A stretch of 64,000 nucleotides of DNA from an uncultured Verrucomicrobiota bacterium (GCA_903939515.1 CAJAHH010000013.1:1-64000), one strand, 5' to 3'; shown: positions 36,898-47,199, counted from the first letter of the stretch. Made by a program: numbers and translations. The notes: generated by a model from the letters alone, not told the origin.

Positions 36898-39800
36898 CGG
36901 ACAACTCGAGGAACTCGAAGGACGATAACCGAATGGCCGGGCTGGGAAACCAAGGAAACCGAGCCACCAACATCCCCCACCCGGCTCATCAGACTGAACA
37001 AACCACGGCCCAACGCGAGAGCCGATTGGACGGCGAACCCAACGCCATTGTCCTCAATTTGATAACAAATCCAATCCGTGCTGACCCTCAATTCAAGTCC
37101 AACCTGGGTCGCTCGACCGTGTCGAACGGCATTTCGGGTCAATTCTTGAGTCGCAGCGATGAGCAACTGCCGAATCCACCCACCGATCTCAATATTGTGT
37201 CCGGTGAGGATTTTAAAATCTAAGCCCACTGAGCAAACACTCAGATAATTACGAGCCAATCGCTCGATATGCCCACTCAGGTCGATGGCCGGTTCCGACA
37301 CATCGCGCAGAAGCCATACCAGATTATCCAGAGCCTCCGTCGCCTCCACCGACCGGGAACAAATGCGATCGATCGTCGGATTTGCCTGCTTTTGCTGTTC
37401 CATATTGAAGATCACTTGCTCGGTCAGCAATTGGATCTCGCTCAATCGATTGCCTAAATCATCGTGCAAACTCCGAGCGATACGAACTCGATCGCTCTGC
37501 ATTCCTTCCAAAGCCCGAAGTTGGATCTGCCGCCGTTGGAGACTGGATCGATACGATTGCCATGCCATCAGTGCCCCAAACACAAGGAATGAGCCCAAGA
37601 TGCTCACCCTCCATGCAGCGGGAATATTGGCGGATTGATCCACCTCCACCCGAGTCGTATGGGTTGGACTCCACGCTCCTCCGGGCAGTTTATTCTGAAT
37701 GCGCAGGGAGAACTGTTTTTTCGAAGGTGCGACGAGGCGAAAAGAGTCCACCACGCCCAATTGAATCCAGGAATGATTGTCTTCCAAGATGGAGTAGCGA
37801 ACTAACGGCGGTTGCAACGTGGCCGTCAGATTTCTTCGGAGGCTCACCAGCGAATCGTACCCTTCCGGAATGCAAACAACGTTCTTTTCATGAGAGTCGT
37901 TGAAAGTCCTGCCCAAGCCGGTAGGGATCACTAAGTTTTGAACAACGGGGAGTTGCTCACCGGCATCCCATCCGTCCTGTCGCACCAGCAACACACCTTT
38001 GTTGGAGGGTAACGCCACTTCTCCGGAAGGCAGGACCCACGGGGCGGCGCTGCGTTTCGAGTTGAGTTGGATCTCCGACAAGAGAGAGAACCCGATCACA
38101 CGCCCCACGGCCTCCAACGTGTCTGTTGACTGCGAATGCCCGCGGTCCGCGGCCAACGCCCGATCGATCCACGCCGAATTCAACTCCATGATTCCGTCAT
38201 CCGTCGCCAACCAGAGGTTGGACTGGAGATCCTCAAAGACCTTCGAGTGCACGCGGGGGAAAACACCCTGTTTGGGGCCGAGATAGGCAACTTTTCGCCC
38301 ACTCCATATGGCTACTTCAGAGCTTCCAACGACCGTCAATCGGCCCTGACGGTCCACAAACAACGACTGGGGACTCCGCACCGTTTCCAACTCCAGAGGC
38401 ACCGGTTCCCAATGCCCACGATCCCAGCAGCGCAATTGATCTCCTGCGATAACCCATAACCGGTTTGTTTGGACCGCCAAATCAAAGACCGGGTTTCCCA
38501 CGGGAATGATCTCGGGTTGGGTGGCATTCGGGAGCAAGTGCAGTAGTTCTCCTAAATCGGTACCCGCCCAGATTCCGCCGGAGCTATCCACGGCGAGAGC
38601 TTTTACCGAAGCAGCTCCCACCCTCCCCGAATGGTCGTGACCGGAGACACACCTCCCCTCGCCATCGATAAGCATCAAAAGGTTGCCGCCTCCCACCACC
38701 ATCCCCCGGGGTGAAGGTGCCAGGGCATTGACATAGGTTCCGCCTTTGAGGACTGCCGGCGCCTGAGAGAGAGCGCTGAGATGGTTCCCTTCCCGGACAA
38801 ACAAACCGTGTGCCCCGGCTGCAGCCCACAACCGATCTCGGGAATCCAAAGCGATACTCTGTATGTGAAACGCCTCCCGTTCGCCGATAGCCTGAGCCTG
38901 CAAATTTTCAACCACGTCGATTTTCTTGTCCGTGGTTGCTTCCGTTGGGGTCAGCAGAAGATTGGAATCCCGACAAATCAGCCGAAGCCCTGACTCCTCC
39001 GTTCCTACCCACCAATTGCCCAAGGTATCCTCATGGATAGCCCGAATGGGCTCCGGGTGGGTGACAATCCGAAACAACTGTGGATCGGACCGGATATTCG
39101 TGAATCGATACAGCAACCCGTACTCGGCCCCAATTAATAGTTCCCCACGCAAGGTCTCATGGAAGCAGTGTGCCAATGGAACTTTCGCAGCCTTGGATGG
39201 AAATACCGTCCGCCACTGTTGGCCAGTGCGGTGAACCAATAGCGCCTCTCCCGACTGGGTCAGGATGGACATCCATATTCGCTGCTGCCGATCCTCGAAA
39301 ACCTCACACCAGCGGATACGGGCGTCGGGCGGAAGGGCTCCGGGAATAATGTTCCATCCTTGCAGCGTTCCTCGCCAAAGATTTCCCCGATCATCGACTT
39401 GGTAGACCCCTCCCTCGCGAGCGCCCCACAAGGCCGGTATCATTTTGAGAGGTTTTCTATCCGGGACAGGCCCCGGCGGCAACACTGCCTCCAGACCTCC
39501 CAACCGACCCCGAATAACCGAGCCGTACTGCCACCACACCCAATTCTTGCCGTCCTTCACCACATCGCTCGCTGAAAGTTCTTCCTTCTGATAGCCACTA
39601 ACGGGGTGAGGCTTGAGGCAGTATGCGGACCCCTGGCCTTGGAGCCATATTTGGCCATTGCCATCAAAAAAGACCCGCCGCACCGGTTGATCGCTCAGAC
39701 CTTCGAGCCCCTCCGGAACAAAGAACCGGGCTCCATCAAACGCGCGGAGTCCAAATCGGGTAACCACCCACAACGACCCATCGGGTGATTGATCCACGTC

Positions 39801-40085
39801 CAGAATGGATCCACCCGGAAGACCATCGCGCTCGCTCCAATGGGAATTCAGAAAGGGCTTGGATACCGGACGCTCCATTGGAACTGCTGCCACCGGCTCG
39901 GCCCGACCAGGTCGCAACAAAACTATGCACAAAAAGACCGACAGGAGAGGCCCCCGCAAGATTGGTATCAGTGAACTCAATCTGTGCAAGGCCCGTAGGG
40001 AGCCCGAGTCCGAGGGCTCGATCTGAGAATGCAAATCCAGAGGCGCAGGAATCCGACCTCGGAAGTGCGGCAATGGGTGTTTCAT
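36894..40085 (-). CDS. Reg_prop sensor histidine kinase (DesK/NarX-like)
   Basis: 1063 residues with the layout of propeller-sensor kinases. A hydrophobic segment near 40-60 probably acts as a signal peptide. It is followed by two-component regulator propeller repeats (about 85-690; VDQSPDGSLWVVTRFGLRAFDG, DRQGRLTVVG), a Y_Y_Y-like beta region, one transmembrane helix (about 830-848) and the kinase core. The H-box is ARSLHDDLGNRLSE (His near 871), with N-box ELTRNAVRHG, G1 EDNGVGF and G2 GRGLFSLMSRV. The kinase belongs to the HisKA_3 class. It pairs with the NarL regulator downstream. The true N-terminus is uncertain. Confidence 0.88.
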   Translation of the reverse strand: MKHPLPHFRGRIPAPLDLHSQIEPSDSGSLRALHRLSSLIPILRGPLLSVFLCIVLLRPGRAEPVAAVPMERPVSKPFLNSHWSERDGLPGGSILDVDQSPDGSLWVVTRFGLRAFDGARFFVPEGLEGLSDQPVRRVFFDGNGQIWLQGQGSAYCLKPHPVSGYQKEELSASDVVKDGKNWVWWQYGSVIRGRLGGLEAVLPPGPVPDRKPLKMIPALWGAREGGVYQVDDRGNLWRGTLQGWNIIPGALPPDARIRWCEVFEDRQQRIWMSILTQSGEALLVHRTGQQWRTVFPSKAAKVPLAHCFHETLRGELLIGAEYGLLYRFTNIRSDPQLFRIVTHPEPIRAIHEDTLGNWWVGTEESGLRLICRDSNLLLTPTEATTDKKIDVVENLQAQAIGEREAFHIQSIALDSRDRLWAAAGAHGLFVREGNHLSALSQAPAVLKGGTYVNALAPSPRGMVVGGGNLLMLIDGEGRCVSGHDHSGRVGAASVKALAVDSSGGIWAGTDLGELLHLLPNATQPEIIPVGNPVFDLAVQTNRLWVIAGDQLRCWDRGHWEPVPLELETVRSPQSLFVDRQGRLTVVGSSEVAIWSGRKVAYLGPKQGVFPRVHSKVFEDLQSNLWLATDDGIMELNSAWIDRALAADRGHSQSTDTLEAVGRVIGFSLLSEIQLNSKRSAAPWVLPSGEVALPSNKGVLLVRQDGWDAGEQLPVVQNLVIPTGLGRTFNDSHEKNVVCIPEGYDSLVSLRRNLTATLQPPLVRYSILEDNHSWIQLGVVDSFRLVAPSKKQFSLRIQNKLPGGAWSPTHTTRVEVDQSANIPAAWRVSILGSFLVFGALMAWQSYRSSLQRRQIQLRALEGMQSDRVRIARSLHDDLGNRLSEIQLLTEQVIFNMEQQKQANPTIDRICSRSVEATEALDNLVWLLRDVSEPAIDLSGHIERLARNYLSVCSVGLDFKILTGHNIEIGGWIRQLLIAATQELTRNAVRHGRATQVGLELRVSTDWICYQIEDNGVGFAVQSALALGRGLFSLMSRVGDVGGSVSLVSQPGHSVIVLRVPRVVR

Positions 40086-40441
40086 TCGTTTTTCCGATCA
40101 AATTGCTCAGACGCACAAAAACACGCCGCCGTGTCTCTCCTCCAATGCTGACCGCTTTTCGGGACCAAGAGTTCACCCGACCTGCGATCGGGATGTCCAC
40201 AAAAGAATACATCAAAACCCTCACACCGCACCCGATATCGCCTCAAATAATAATATGAACACCGATTTTACCGATTTTACAAGTCAACTTGATCGTAACT
40301 CCAGAGGCTCATTACTGCTTTTGTGGATCTTCCGTTATAGGGTTTTGTTGGGTAATTTATTACTCGTATCCAACTTCATCCGATCGTCACGAGCGCAACC
40401 CATGCACTTCAGACGGTCTGATAAGAATAAATTTGATCTCC
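40086..40441. other. Divergent intergenic region
   Basis: About 350 bases between the divergent kinase gene and a small hypothetical gene. It is AT-richer than its surroundings, with ACCGATTTT repeated directly at 40261-40279. Open frames here lack a coding look. It must hold promoters for both sides, but none can be assigned with confidence. Confidence 0.35.
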
Positions 40442-40780
40442 ATGCACAGCGCCTCAGTCACCCTCGGAAAGGCCCTCAATGGGCAATCCGTCTACCTCCG
40501 GTGGTTTTTGGGGGAACACCCCTTGGAGCGGCAGTGCCTGCTCGATATGTACCCGGTGAGTCGTAGGTGGTTGGTGCGCATGCTTCTGTCCACCCGCTGG
40601 ATCTCCTTGCTGGAGACCGAAATCAACGTGGCGGCGGCACTCGCCGGGATCAACTCTCAAGACCGCTCCAACACCTTGAAATCGATATCGGATGCCTACC
40701 TTCGAAGACCGATTCCCAGCGGATTTCCCCGTTGGGTCCTGAGAATTCTGAATGCTGACCCCCTACTATTGGGTAGATAA
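40442..40780 (+). CDS. Small hypothetical protein upstream of a LuxR-type regulator
   Basis: 112 residues from ATG 40442 (MHSASVTLGKALNGQSVYLRWF). It is helical and basic-hydrophobic, with no recognised domain and no clear membrane helix. A longer frame from 40289 is less likely to be coding. It precedes the LuxR-type regulator by 46 bases in the same direction, so the two may be cotranscribed. Confidence 0.45.
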   Translation: MHSASVTLGKALNGQSVYLRWFLGEHPLERQCLLDMYPVSRRWLVRMLLSTRWISLLETEINVAAALAGINSQDRSNTLKSISDAYLRRPIPSGFPRWVLRILNADPLLLGR

Positions 40781-40826
40781 AGGTTGCCTAGTTTTTAAAT
40801 TTTAATTACACAAAATCTAATATTTC

Positions 40827-41747
40827 ATGTACCGCTCCGCCAGATCCCCTGAAACCTCCTCGGAAGCCACCGTTCGCCTCTACAGTTGGACGCTTATCGA
40901 ATCCAAAGCCGGCCTCCGCCTCAAGGGCTACGCTACCGACCCGACTCGGGGCGAGCGCGGCAAGATGTTGCTGACCGCCCCACTGGTCGGGCGCATCGGC
41001 CAATACCTTCTCTCCCAGAAGGGGTGCTTGTACCGATTGGAGACCCCGGCCACCAATGATCTGGAGAAGCAGGCCTCCATGCGAGCTGCCTTGGAGCAGA
41101 TCAAGCCCGTGGGCGACGACCCCAGCAGCCCCGGTCGCGTTCTCCAGACTATTGTGGCCGACCAGGATCCCAAGATTCGGGCTTTTCTGACGGAACTGTG
41201 CCAAGCTCAAGGGCTCAACGTCCACGAAGCCGATTCCGCCGAACAGGCGGTGGATCTCATTCTTCAGGGCAAGGGTGACGGCGCCATCCTCCGCATCTTT
41301 GGCAACGGAGCTCTGGGCGTGCCAGTTTTCCGGATGTTGGCAGCTGTTCAGTGGCCACGGAAAACGCTCTTCATCCCACTAGAAACCATCTCCAACTGGG
41401 TCGAAATCCAGAACACCATCGAGAGCGGCACGCCCGTCGCCTACGCGGAGTCGCGGCGTATGTCCTTGGCCATCGAAGCCCTGCTCGATGGTCGGATCGG
41501 CCTCTCACGGGATGTTCTCGTCGAGAGCGCTCCCTCTCCTCTCAAGAGCATCTACCCGCTTTCCGACCGGGAGCGTAACATCGCCGCGATGCGGGGTGGT
41601 GGTGTCTCCTGCCAAGATATCGCCGATCAATTGGGTTTATCGGTGAACACCGTCTACGCGCACACACGGAACATCGCCCGAAAAACACGCCCCCTTCGTG
41701 GAAGCTTTGCGGTGATAGCAAACACCGGTGACGGTGTGGTTGCTTGA
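40827..41747 (+). CDS. LuxR-type transcriptional regulator with degenerate receiver-like domain
   Basis: 306 residues. The C-terminus has a clear LuxR helix-turn-helix (LSDRERNIAAMRGGGVSCQDIADQLGLSVNTVYAHTRNIARK). The middle (about 105-220) has receiver-like alternation (TIVADQDPKIRAFLTELCQAQGLNVHEADSAEQAVDLIL), but the strand that should carry the phospho-Asp reads GDGAILRIFGNG. The Asp is absent, so phosphorylation control is unlikely. The N-terminal 90 residues match nothing I recognise. It may respond to a ligand or protein partner. It is an orphan: no kinase gene is adjacent in the same direction. Confidence 0.8.
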   Translation: MYRSARSPETSSEATVRLYSWTLIESKAGLRLKGYATDPTRGERGKMLLTAPLVGRIGQYLLSQKGCLYRLETPATNDLEKQASMRAALEQIKPVGDDPSSPGRVLQTIVADQDPKIRAFLTELCQAQGLNVHEADSAEQAVDLILQGKGDGAILRIFGNGALGVPVFRMLAAVQWPRKTLFIPLETISNWVEIQNTIESGTPVAYAESRRMSLAIEALLDGRIGLSRDVLVESAPSPLKSIYPLSDRERNIAAMRGGGVSCQDIADQLGLSVNTVYAHTRNIARKTRPLRGSFAVIANTGDGVVA

Positions 41748-41793
41748 CGCTGGATTCAGGTAGCGATTTAGGCTCCCATAGCCGGAACAAGCT

Positions 41794-43215
41794 ATGGGAG
41801 CCATTCAATTTGGGACCGATGGTTGGCGAGCCATCATCGCCGAAGATTTCACATTTAGTAACCTGGACCGCGTGGCCCAGGCGACCGCAGATTATTGGCA
41901 GGCCAACCGGGTTCCTGGCGTTCATAATGACCGGGCCGTCGTCGGTTACGACCGGCGCTTTCTTTCCCCAGAATTCGCAGCCCGGGTGGCCGAAGTGTTG
42001 GCCGGCAACGGCTTCACCGTCACATTGACCGACCGCCCGACCCCCACGCCCAGCGTCTCTTTCGAGGTAAAACGCCAAAAGGCTATTGGTGGCGTGATGC
42101 TGACGGCCAGCCACAATCCGGCTGCATTCAACGGATTCAAGCTCAAGGCCTGGTATGGAGGCTCAGCTGAACCGGCCATTTGCAAGGCAGTGGAAGGACT
42201 TCTCGACCGGAATCCGGTCCGCTCCATCCCTCTGCCTCAAGGAGTACGGTCTCGTTTGATTTCAGTCCGAGACATTCGTGGGGCCCACTATGCCGCCCTA
42301 AAAAAACTGGTCGATTTTCCACTCATCGCCGCATCTGGGTTAAAATTTGCGCATGAGGCCCTGCACGGGGTGGGCGCAGGCTGCTTCGACGAACTCTTGG
42401 CGGGTACCACCTGCCGTGTGACCACCCTCAATGCCGAGCACAACCCGGGCTTTGCAGGCATCAACCCCGAGCCCATTGCTCGGAATTACATTCGATCGAT
42501 TCCCTTCCTCCAGAAACACCCCCACGACCTTTGCCTCGTCACCGATGGGGACGCCGACCGAGTGGGCGGATTGATGGGAAACGGAGCGCCACTAACCACC
42601 CACCAGATCATCTGCCTTCTGCTCAGGCATTACGTCAAGAACCGAGGCATGACCGGAAAGGTGGTCAAGGCGTTGACCACGACCTCCATGGTAGACCGCA
42701 TGTGCGCGCAACTCGGTCTTGAACTCATCGAGACGGGTGTGGGCTTCAAATACATCGCCAGCGAGATCCTCAAAGGCGGCGTTCTTCTTGGCTTCGAGGA
42801 AAGCGGCGGCATTGGTTTCCCCGGTCATATTCCTGAACGCGACGGCATCGCCGCCGGACTCGTGCTATTGGAAATGCTGGCCATGGAGCGCAAACCCCTG
42901 AAAGTCCTCCTCCGCGAATTGGAAAAGGACTTTGGGCCGCACCGATATGCCCGCATCGACACCACTTTCCCTCTGGAAAAGCGCTCAGCACTAATGAGTT
43001 TCTGCTCAGAACACCCCCCGGCCCGACTGCTGAAGTCAAAACTCGCCACGGTGAAGGCCTACGACGGGGTGAAGTTTATCGCTCAGGACGGATCTTGGTT
43101 GATGCTGCGAGGCTCTGGGACCGAGCCCATCCTACGAATCTACGCCGAGGCCAAAACCGACGAAGACGCCCAAGCCCTACTCCGGCAGGGAGTTGGGTTA
43201 ACCCGCAGGGTCTGA
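41794..43215 (+). CDS. Phosphohexomutase (phosphoglucomutase/phosphomannomutase family)
   Basis: 473 residues with all four active-site loops: phosphoserine TASHNP (104-109), metal-binding DGDADR, sugar-binding GFEESGGIG and phosphate-binding RGSGTEP. The enzyme interconverts hexose 1- and 6-phosphates, feeding glycogen, cell-wall or exopolysaccharide precursors; substrate preference cannot be told from the sequence alone. It follows the LuxR-type regulator by 46 bases and converges with deoC 22 bases away. Confidence 0.93.
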   Translation: MGAIQFGTDGWRAIIAEDFTFSNLDRVAQATADYWQANRVPGVHNDRAVVGYDRRFLSPEFAARVAEVLAGNGFTVTLTDRPTPTPSVSFEVKRQKAIGGVMLTASHNPAAFNGFKLKAWYGGSAEPAICKAVEGLLDRNPVRSIPLPQGVRSRLISVRDIRGAHYAALKKLVDFPLIAASGLKFAHEALHGVGAGCFDELLAGTTCRVTTLNAEHNPGFAGINPEPIARNYIRSIPFLQKHPHDLCLVTDGDADRVGGLMGNGAPLTTHQIICLLLRHYVKNRGMTGKVVKALTTTSMVDRMCAQLGLELIETGVGFKYIASEILKGGVLLGFEESGGIGFPGHIPERDGIAAGLVLLEMLAMERKPLKVLLRELEKDFGPHRYARIDTTFPLEKRSALMSFCSEHPPARLLKSKLATVKAYDGVKFIAQDGSWLMLRGSGTEPILRIYAEAKTDEDAQALLRQGVGLTRRV

Positions 43216-43237
43216 GCACCCTCCAAAGGCTCAGTCA

Positions 43238-43915
43238 CTACTCCCCGACCGCAGCGGCGTGTCCACTTAAGATGGCCACACCGGCACTGGTGCCTAGCCG
43301 AGTGGCTCCGGCTTCCAGCATCGCCAAGGCCATGGCCGTGTCCCGGATACCGCCACTGGCCTTGACGCCCAAAGCAGAACCCACAGCCTGCCGCATGAGG
43401 CGGATGTCCTCGACAGTAGCCCCGCCGGAACCAAATCCGGTGGAAGTCTTCACGAAACGGGCTCCTGCCTCGACGCTGAGGGAGCAGGCACGAAGTTTTT
43501 CTTCTTCTGAAAGCAGACACGTCTCGAGGATGACCTTCACCCAAACACCCTGAGCAGCCTCCACCACATCCCGAATTTCCCGAAACACAGCGCGGTCATC
43601 CCCGTCCTTTAGTCGACCGATATTTAGAACCATATCAATTTCCTGAGCCCCGAGATCAATGGCCACCTCGGTCTCATACCGCTTGGAATCACCGTCCATG
43701 GCACCGAAAGGAAATCCGATCACCGCCGCCACCTTCACTTCCGAACCTTCCAGCAAAGCAGCGGCCTGAGCCACCCGACCCCCGTGGACACAGACACCCC
43801 AGAACTGGTGTTCCAGAGCCTCGGCGCACAGTTTTGCAACATCCGCCGCCCGCGCCTCCGGCTTGAGTAGGGTGTGATCGATGTGACGGGCCAAATCGCG
43901 GACGCTCCATTGCAT
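43238..43915 (-). CDS. deoC: Deoxyribose-phosphate aldolase
   Basis: 225 residues, standard DeoC length. The Schiff-base lysine is in RFVKTSTGFG, the second active-site lysine in LGVKASGGIRD, and the Asp in EIDMVLNIG. The enzyme splits 2-deoxyribose 5-phosphate into glyceraldehyde 3-phosphate and acetaldehyde in nucleoside degradation. Its upstream side is taken up by a repeat array that separates it from the TonB receptor terminator, so its promoter must lie in or next to the array. Confidence 0.95.
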   Translation of the reverse strand: MQWSVRDLARHIDHTLLKPEARAADVAKLCAEALEHQFWGVCVHGGRVAQAAALLEGSEVKVAAVIGFPFGAMDGDSKRYETEVAIDLGAQEIDMVLNIGRLKDGDDRAVFREIRDVVEAAQGVWVKVILETCLLSEEEKLRACSLSVEAGARFVKTSTGFGSGGATVEDIRLMRQAVGSALGVKASGGIRDTAMALAMLEAGATRLGTSAGVAILSGHAAAVGE

Positions 43916-43961
43916 TCGTGTAATGTCCCGGTCCTCCGCTGCGGGTTCAAGCTTGCAAGGG

Positions 43962-44105
43962 AGCCTGTCCCTTGAAAGGAGCCTGTCCCTTGAAAGGAGC
44001 CTGTCCCTTGAAAGGAGCCTGTCCCTTGAAAGGAGCCTGTCCCTTGGAGAGCCTGTCCCTTGGAGAGCCTGTCCCTTGGAGAGCCTGTCCCTTGGAGAGC
44101 CTGTA
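43962..44105 (-). repeat. Second tandem array of the GGGACAGGCT unit, nine copies, inverted
   Basis: AGCCTGTCCC, the reverse complement of the unit in the other array, starts at 43962, 43980, 43998, 44016, 44034, 44050, 44066 and 44082. A degenerate ninth copy starts at 44098. The spacing is 18 bases for the first five copies (spacer TTGAAAGG) and 16 after that. It lies between the receptor terminator and deoC. Confidence 0.9.
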
Positions 44106-44110
44106 GATGC

Positions 44111-44141
44111 AAAAAGGCCGGCCTCTGGGATGAGGCCGGCC
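44111..44141 (-). terminator. Rho-independent terminator of the TonB receptor gene
   Basis: A perfect 10-base stem (GGCCGGCCTC at 44116-44125, GAGGCCGGCC at 44132-44141) with a six-base loop, followed on the minus strand by TTTTT. It is placed 40 bases after the receptor stop codon. Confidence 0.9.
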
Positions 44142-44180
44142 CTGTCTGGCCGTTGACCACGCGTGCGGTGGTTCAGTTGT

Positions 44181-47100
44181 TTAGAACTTCTTGCTCAACT
44201 CGAGGTAGTAGAACCGGCCTCGGAGGTCGGCGAACTGACGAGCGACATTGCTCTCGAAGGCCGAGAAAACGGCCGGCGGGCGCTCGTCGAACACGTTGTT
44301 GATACCGAAGCTGAGGTTGGCCTCGACCTTCGGGATGGTGTACCGCGTGCGGAGGTCGATCGTGTTGTAGTCTCGACCCGAACGAGTGTCGGGCGCGTTC
44401 CCATCGATCGTCTCGTAGTTCTGTCCGCTCTGATCTTCACGATAGGCAGAGGTGAAGTTCCAGGCGACAGCAGCATAATAACGCTCGTACTCCCAGGCCA
44501 CCGACGCCGTGGCGCGGTATTCGGGAAATCCCACATCAGACATGGCTGCACCGGAGGCCCAGAAGCTTCCAAGGTAATCGATCGGAGCCGAACCCGGGAA
44601 GTTCTCCATATTCATGGACAGCACCTTGGTGGCATTGCCTGCCAGGAAGAGCTTACCCATCGAAGTTTCGATTTCTTGGGTCATCGATAAGTCGAGACCG
44701 TCGGTCGAACGGGTCCCCGTATTGATCGGACCCACGTTGCGGATCTGGTCGAGATCGCCGGTCGTGGGATCCACGGCCACCTGAGCGCCCAGCGGATTGG
44801 CCGCGCTTGGAGTGGCAGAGGCCCCGTAGGGGTTCTTGGCGTTGCCAGCGCCACCGTTCATGGCCCATTGGTTGACAATGTACTGTTCGCTGGCGAACGG
44901 AATGCCCGTCTGGGTGATCTTGTAGTAGTCCAGACCCACGGTGAAGCCCTTGAGGAAGTTCGGGGAGAACTTAGCACCGATCAGCCAGTTCTCGGCCTGT
45001 TCGGGCTTCAAGTTCGGGTTGTTGACGGCGAGGACGCCATTCTGGGGCTGGGTACGGATCTGAGTGATCGGGTTGTAGACTTCCGGAAAGTCCTGACCGC
45101 CGGACGGCTGATAAATCGAGACCAGTGACGGGGCGATGAAACCCGGACCGTAAGATCCGCGGATCACCACCTGCTTGTCGATTGGCTGCCAGCGGAAGTT
45201 CACACGAGGCTTGGCACCGGTGTCACCCGCGTCGGAGAACTGCTCATAACGAACAGCAGTGCCTACGGTGAAGGATTCCATGCCGGTGAACTTGAGATCA
45301 TTGCCAAAGATGGGCACCTGAACCTCACTGTAGACGGCGTCCGTCTGACGACCAGCAGCCCACTGGACAGCCGTGTTGAACGGAGCCACCGAGCCATTCT
45401 GGAGGGCGAAGTCCGGGGCGATGTCCAAGGAATCACGACGGGTCTGGGCGCCGAGGGAGGCTTGGATAGCCCCACCGGGCAAGTCGAACACTTCGCCGCG
45501 TACCAAGCCGTCGAACTGCTGGGTAACATAAGCGTTCTGCTGGGTGGCCGAACCTTTGAAGCCGTTAAGGACGTCCGCTGAATTCACCGCCGAGCTTCCG
45601 TTGATCGGGGTGTAACCGAACGGATTGAACGCGGACGATACGTCGCCGGAGTCCAGTGCCGCCTGGTACTTGTCGGTTAGCACGCCGCCAGTGATGACTG
45701 TGTCGTTCTGGGTGCGGTCGTACAGGAATGCCGTCTCCCAGTTCCAGGTCGATTCACCGATGCGACCGCGGAGGCCCGCCACCGTGTGAATGCTCTGGTA
45801 CAGGTCGTTGTAAATGCGGGGACCATTTTCAACCGGGCGATAGGTGATGTTGAACTTGTCGTTCGCAGCGCTGCCCGGGAAAACCTGCTGCCACCAGTGG
45901 TTGCCTGAAGACATCGAGTAGCCACCCAGAGGACCCGGGGGCCAAAGTGTACGACGACTTGTTGCTCATGTAGTAGGCATCAGCAAACGCCTCGAGGTGT
46001 TCCCCGAAGAGTTGATGGGCCACGGAGGTGTCGAAGCCGTAGCGATCGTGCGGACGATAAGCCGTGGTGTAGTAACCGTAGGGGAATCCAGCGCTGGTTC
46101 CGGGAACCAGGCTCTCGTTGCCGCCATAGCGCAACTGGGAACCCGCCGGAAGAACTCCACGCAAGGCGGCCTCGGCTGCGGTCCGGGCCGCGGTGACCTG
46201 TGAAGCCGCCGTCGCCTTGGAAGTATCCACATACGCGCTGGGGTCGAACTTATTACCAGCCACCACGATGGGGAAATCAATCCCACCGACACTCACCGAA
46301 GCCGGTACCGGACCCGTGAAGGTCGGAACCTGGGAGGCATTGGTCAGACCGCGGGTGTTCGAGAAGGCCGGGGTCTAGCCCAAGGCGATGCCATCGGCCA
46401 CGCTCTGCGCGTCTCCAGAAGCGCTGGTCACCAAATGAGTACCAAAGCTGCGTTTGTTGAAGAAAAGGCCCGGGTTAGAGGTACCCGAGACGTTGTTACC
46501 GGCCGGGAAGCTGCGCTCGCGGTCGATGCTCAGCAGATCGTTGGCAGAATTATACTCGGCAGAGAAAAACGCACGAGTCTTCTCGTTAGAGGCACCGAAA
46601 TTGACCTGGAAACGGCGCTGGGAAATGTCCTTGTCCATCGTGTTGCCGTAGAACGCGCTGAACTGGGTGCCCTGAAAGTTTTTCTTGAGTTTGATGTTCA
46701 CCACGCCCGCGACGGCATCCGTACCGTAGATGGCGCCGGCGCCGTCATTGAGCACCTCGATGCTCTCAATGGCCGCCTGCGGAATCATGTTTAGGTCGGA
46801 GGTCGAAGTACGACGACCGTCCACCAGCAACAAGGTCGCATTGCCCGGCAGGCCACGAAGACCCACGAACGACTCTCCCGAACCATCATTGCCGTAACTT
46901 TCGTTGGAGTTTCCGGTACCTCCAATTTGAGGTAACTTAAGGCGAAACACGTCACTCAGGTTCGCAAATCCGCCATTGACTGGGGAGGCCATGTCGATAG
47001 CAGTGACAGATAAAGATCCTTCAGCCTCGGCTCCTGAAAGGAGGGATCCGGTGACGACCGTAGACTCGAGGGTCTTGGTCGCAGGATCAGCGTTCTGGGC

Positions 47101-47199
47101 CCAAAGAGCGGGCACGGCAATCAATTGGGATCCGAGCCCGACCGTGATGGTACTCCGGAGAACTGTACCCAAGAACTGGCGATAGTTTTGGTACGACAT
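44181..47199 (-). pseudogene. TonB-dependent receptor, disrupted
   Basis: A receptor of about 1000 codons split by two lesions. The N-terminal part (47199-46375) has a signal peptide (VGLGSQLIAVPALWA), a TonB-box-like start (LESTVVTGS) and the plug domain (SFVGLRGLPGNATLLLVDGRRTS, GAIYGTDAVAGVVNI). It stops at an amber codon at 46377-46375. The same frame continues at once as TPAFSNTRGLTN through 45950 or so. There it shifts at the run CCCGGGGG (45934-45941), and the barrel continues in another frame from about 45914 to 44181, ending in a terminal phenylalanine (ELSKKF). Pieces before and after each lesion align as one protein. Whether the lesions are real or sequencing errors is open. The outer-membrane cargo is unknown. 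Confidence 0.85.

Noticed and set aside
45829-46296. Separate small gene between the two halves of the TonB receptor
   Set aside because: It is in the same frame as the N-terminal half and continues its sequence; it is the middle piece of the broken receptor.
46375-46377. Amber codon as programmed recoding (pyrrolysine or readthrough)
   Set aside because: A second lesion, a frameshift, lies downstream in the same gene, so decay or sequence error is simpler; no recoding element was seen.
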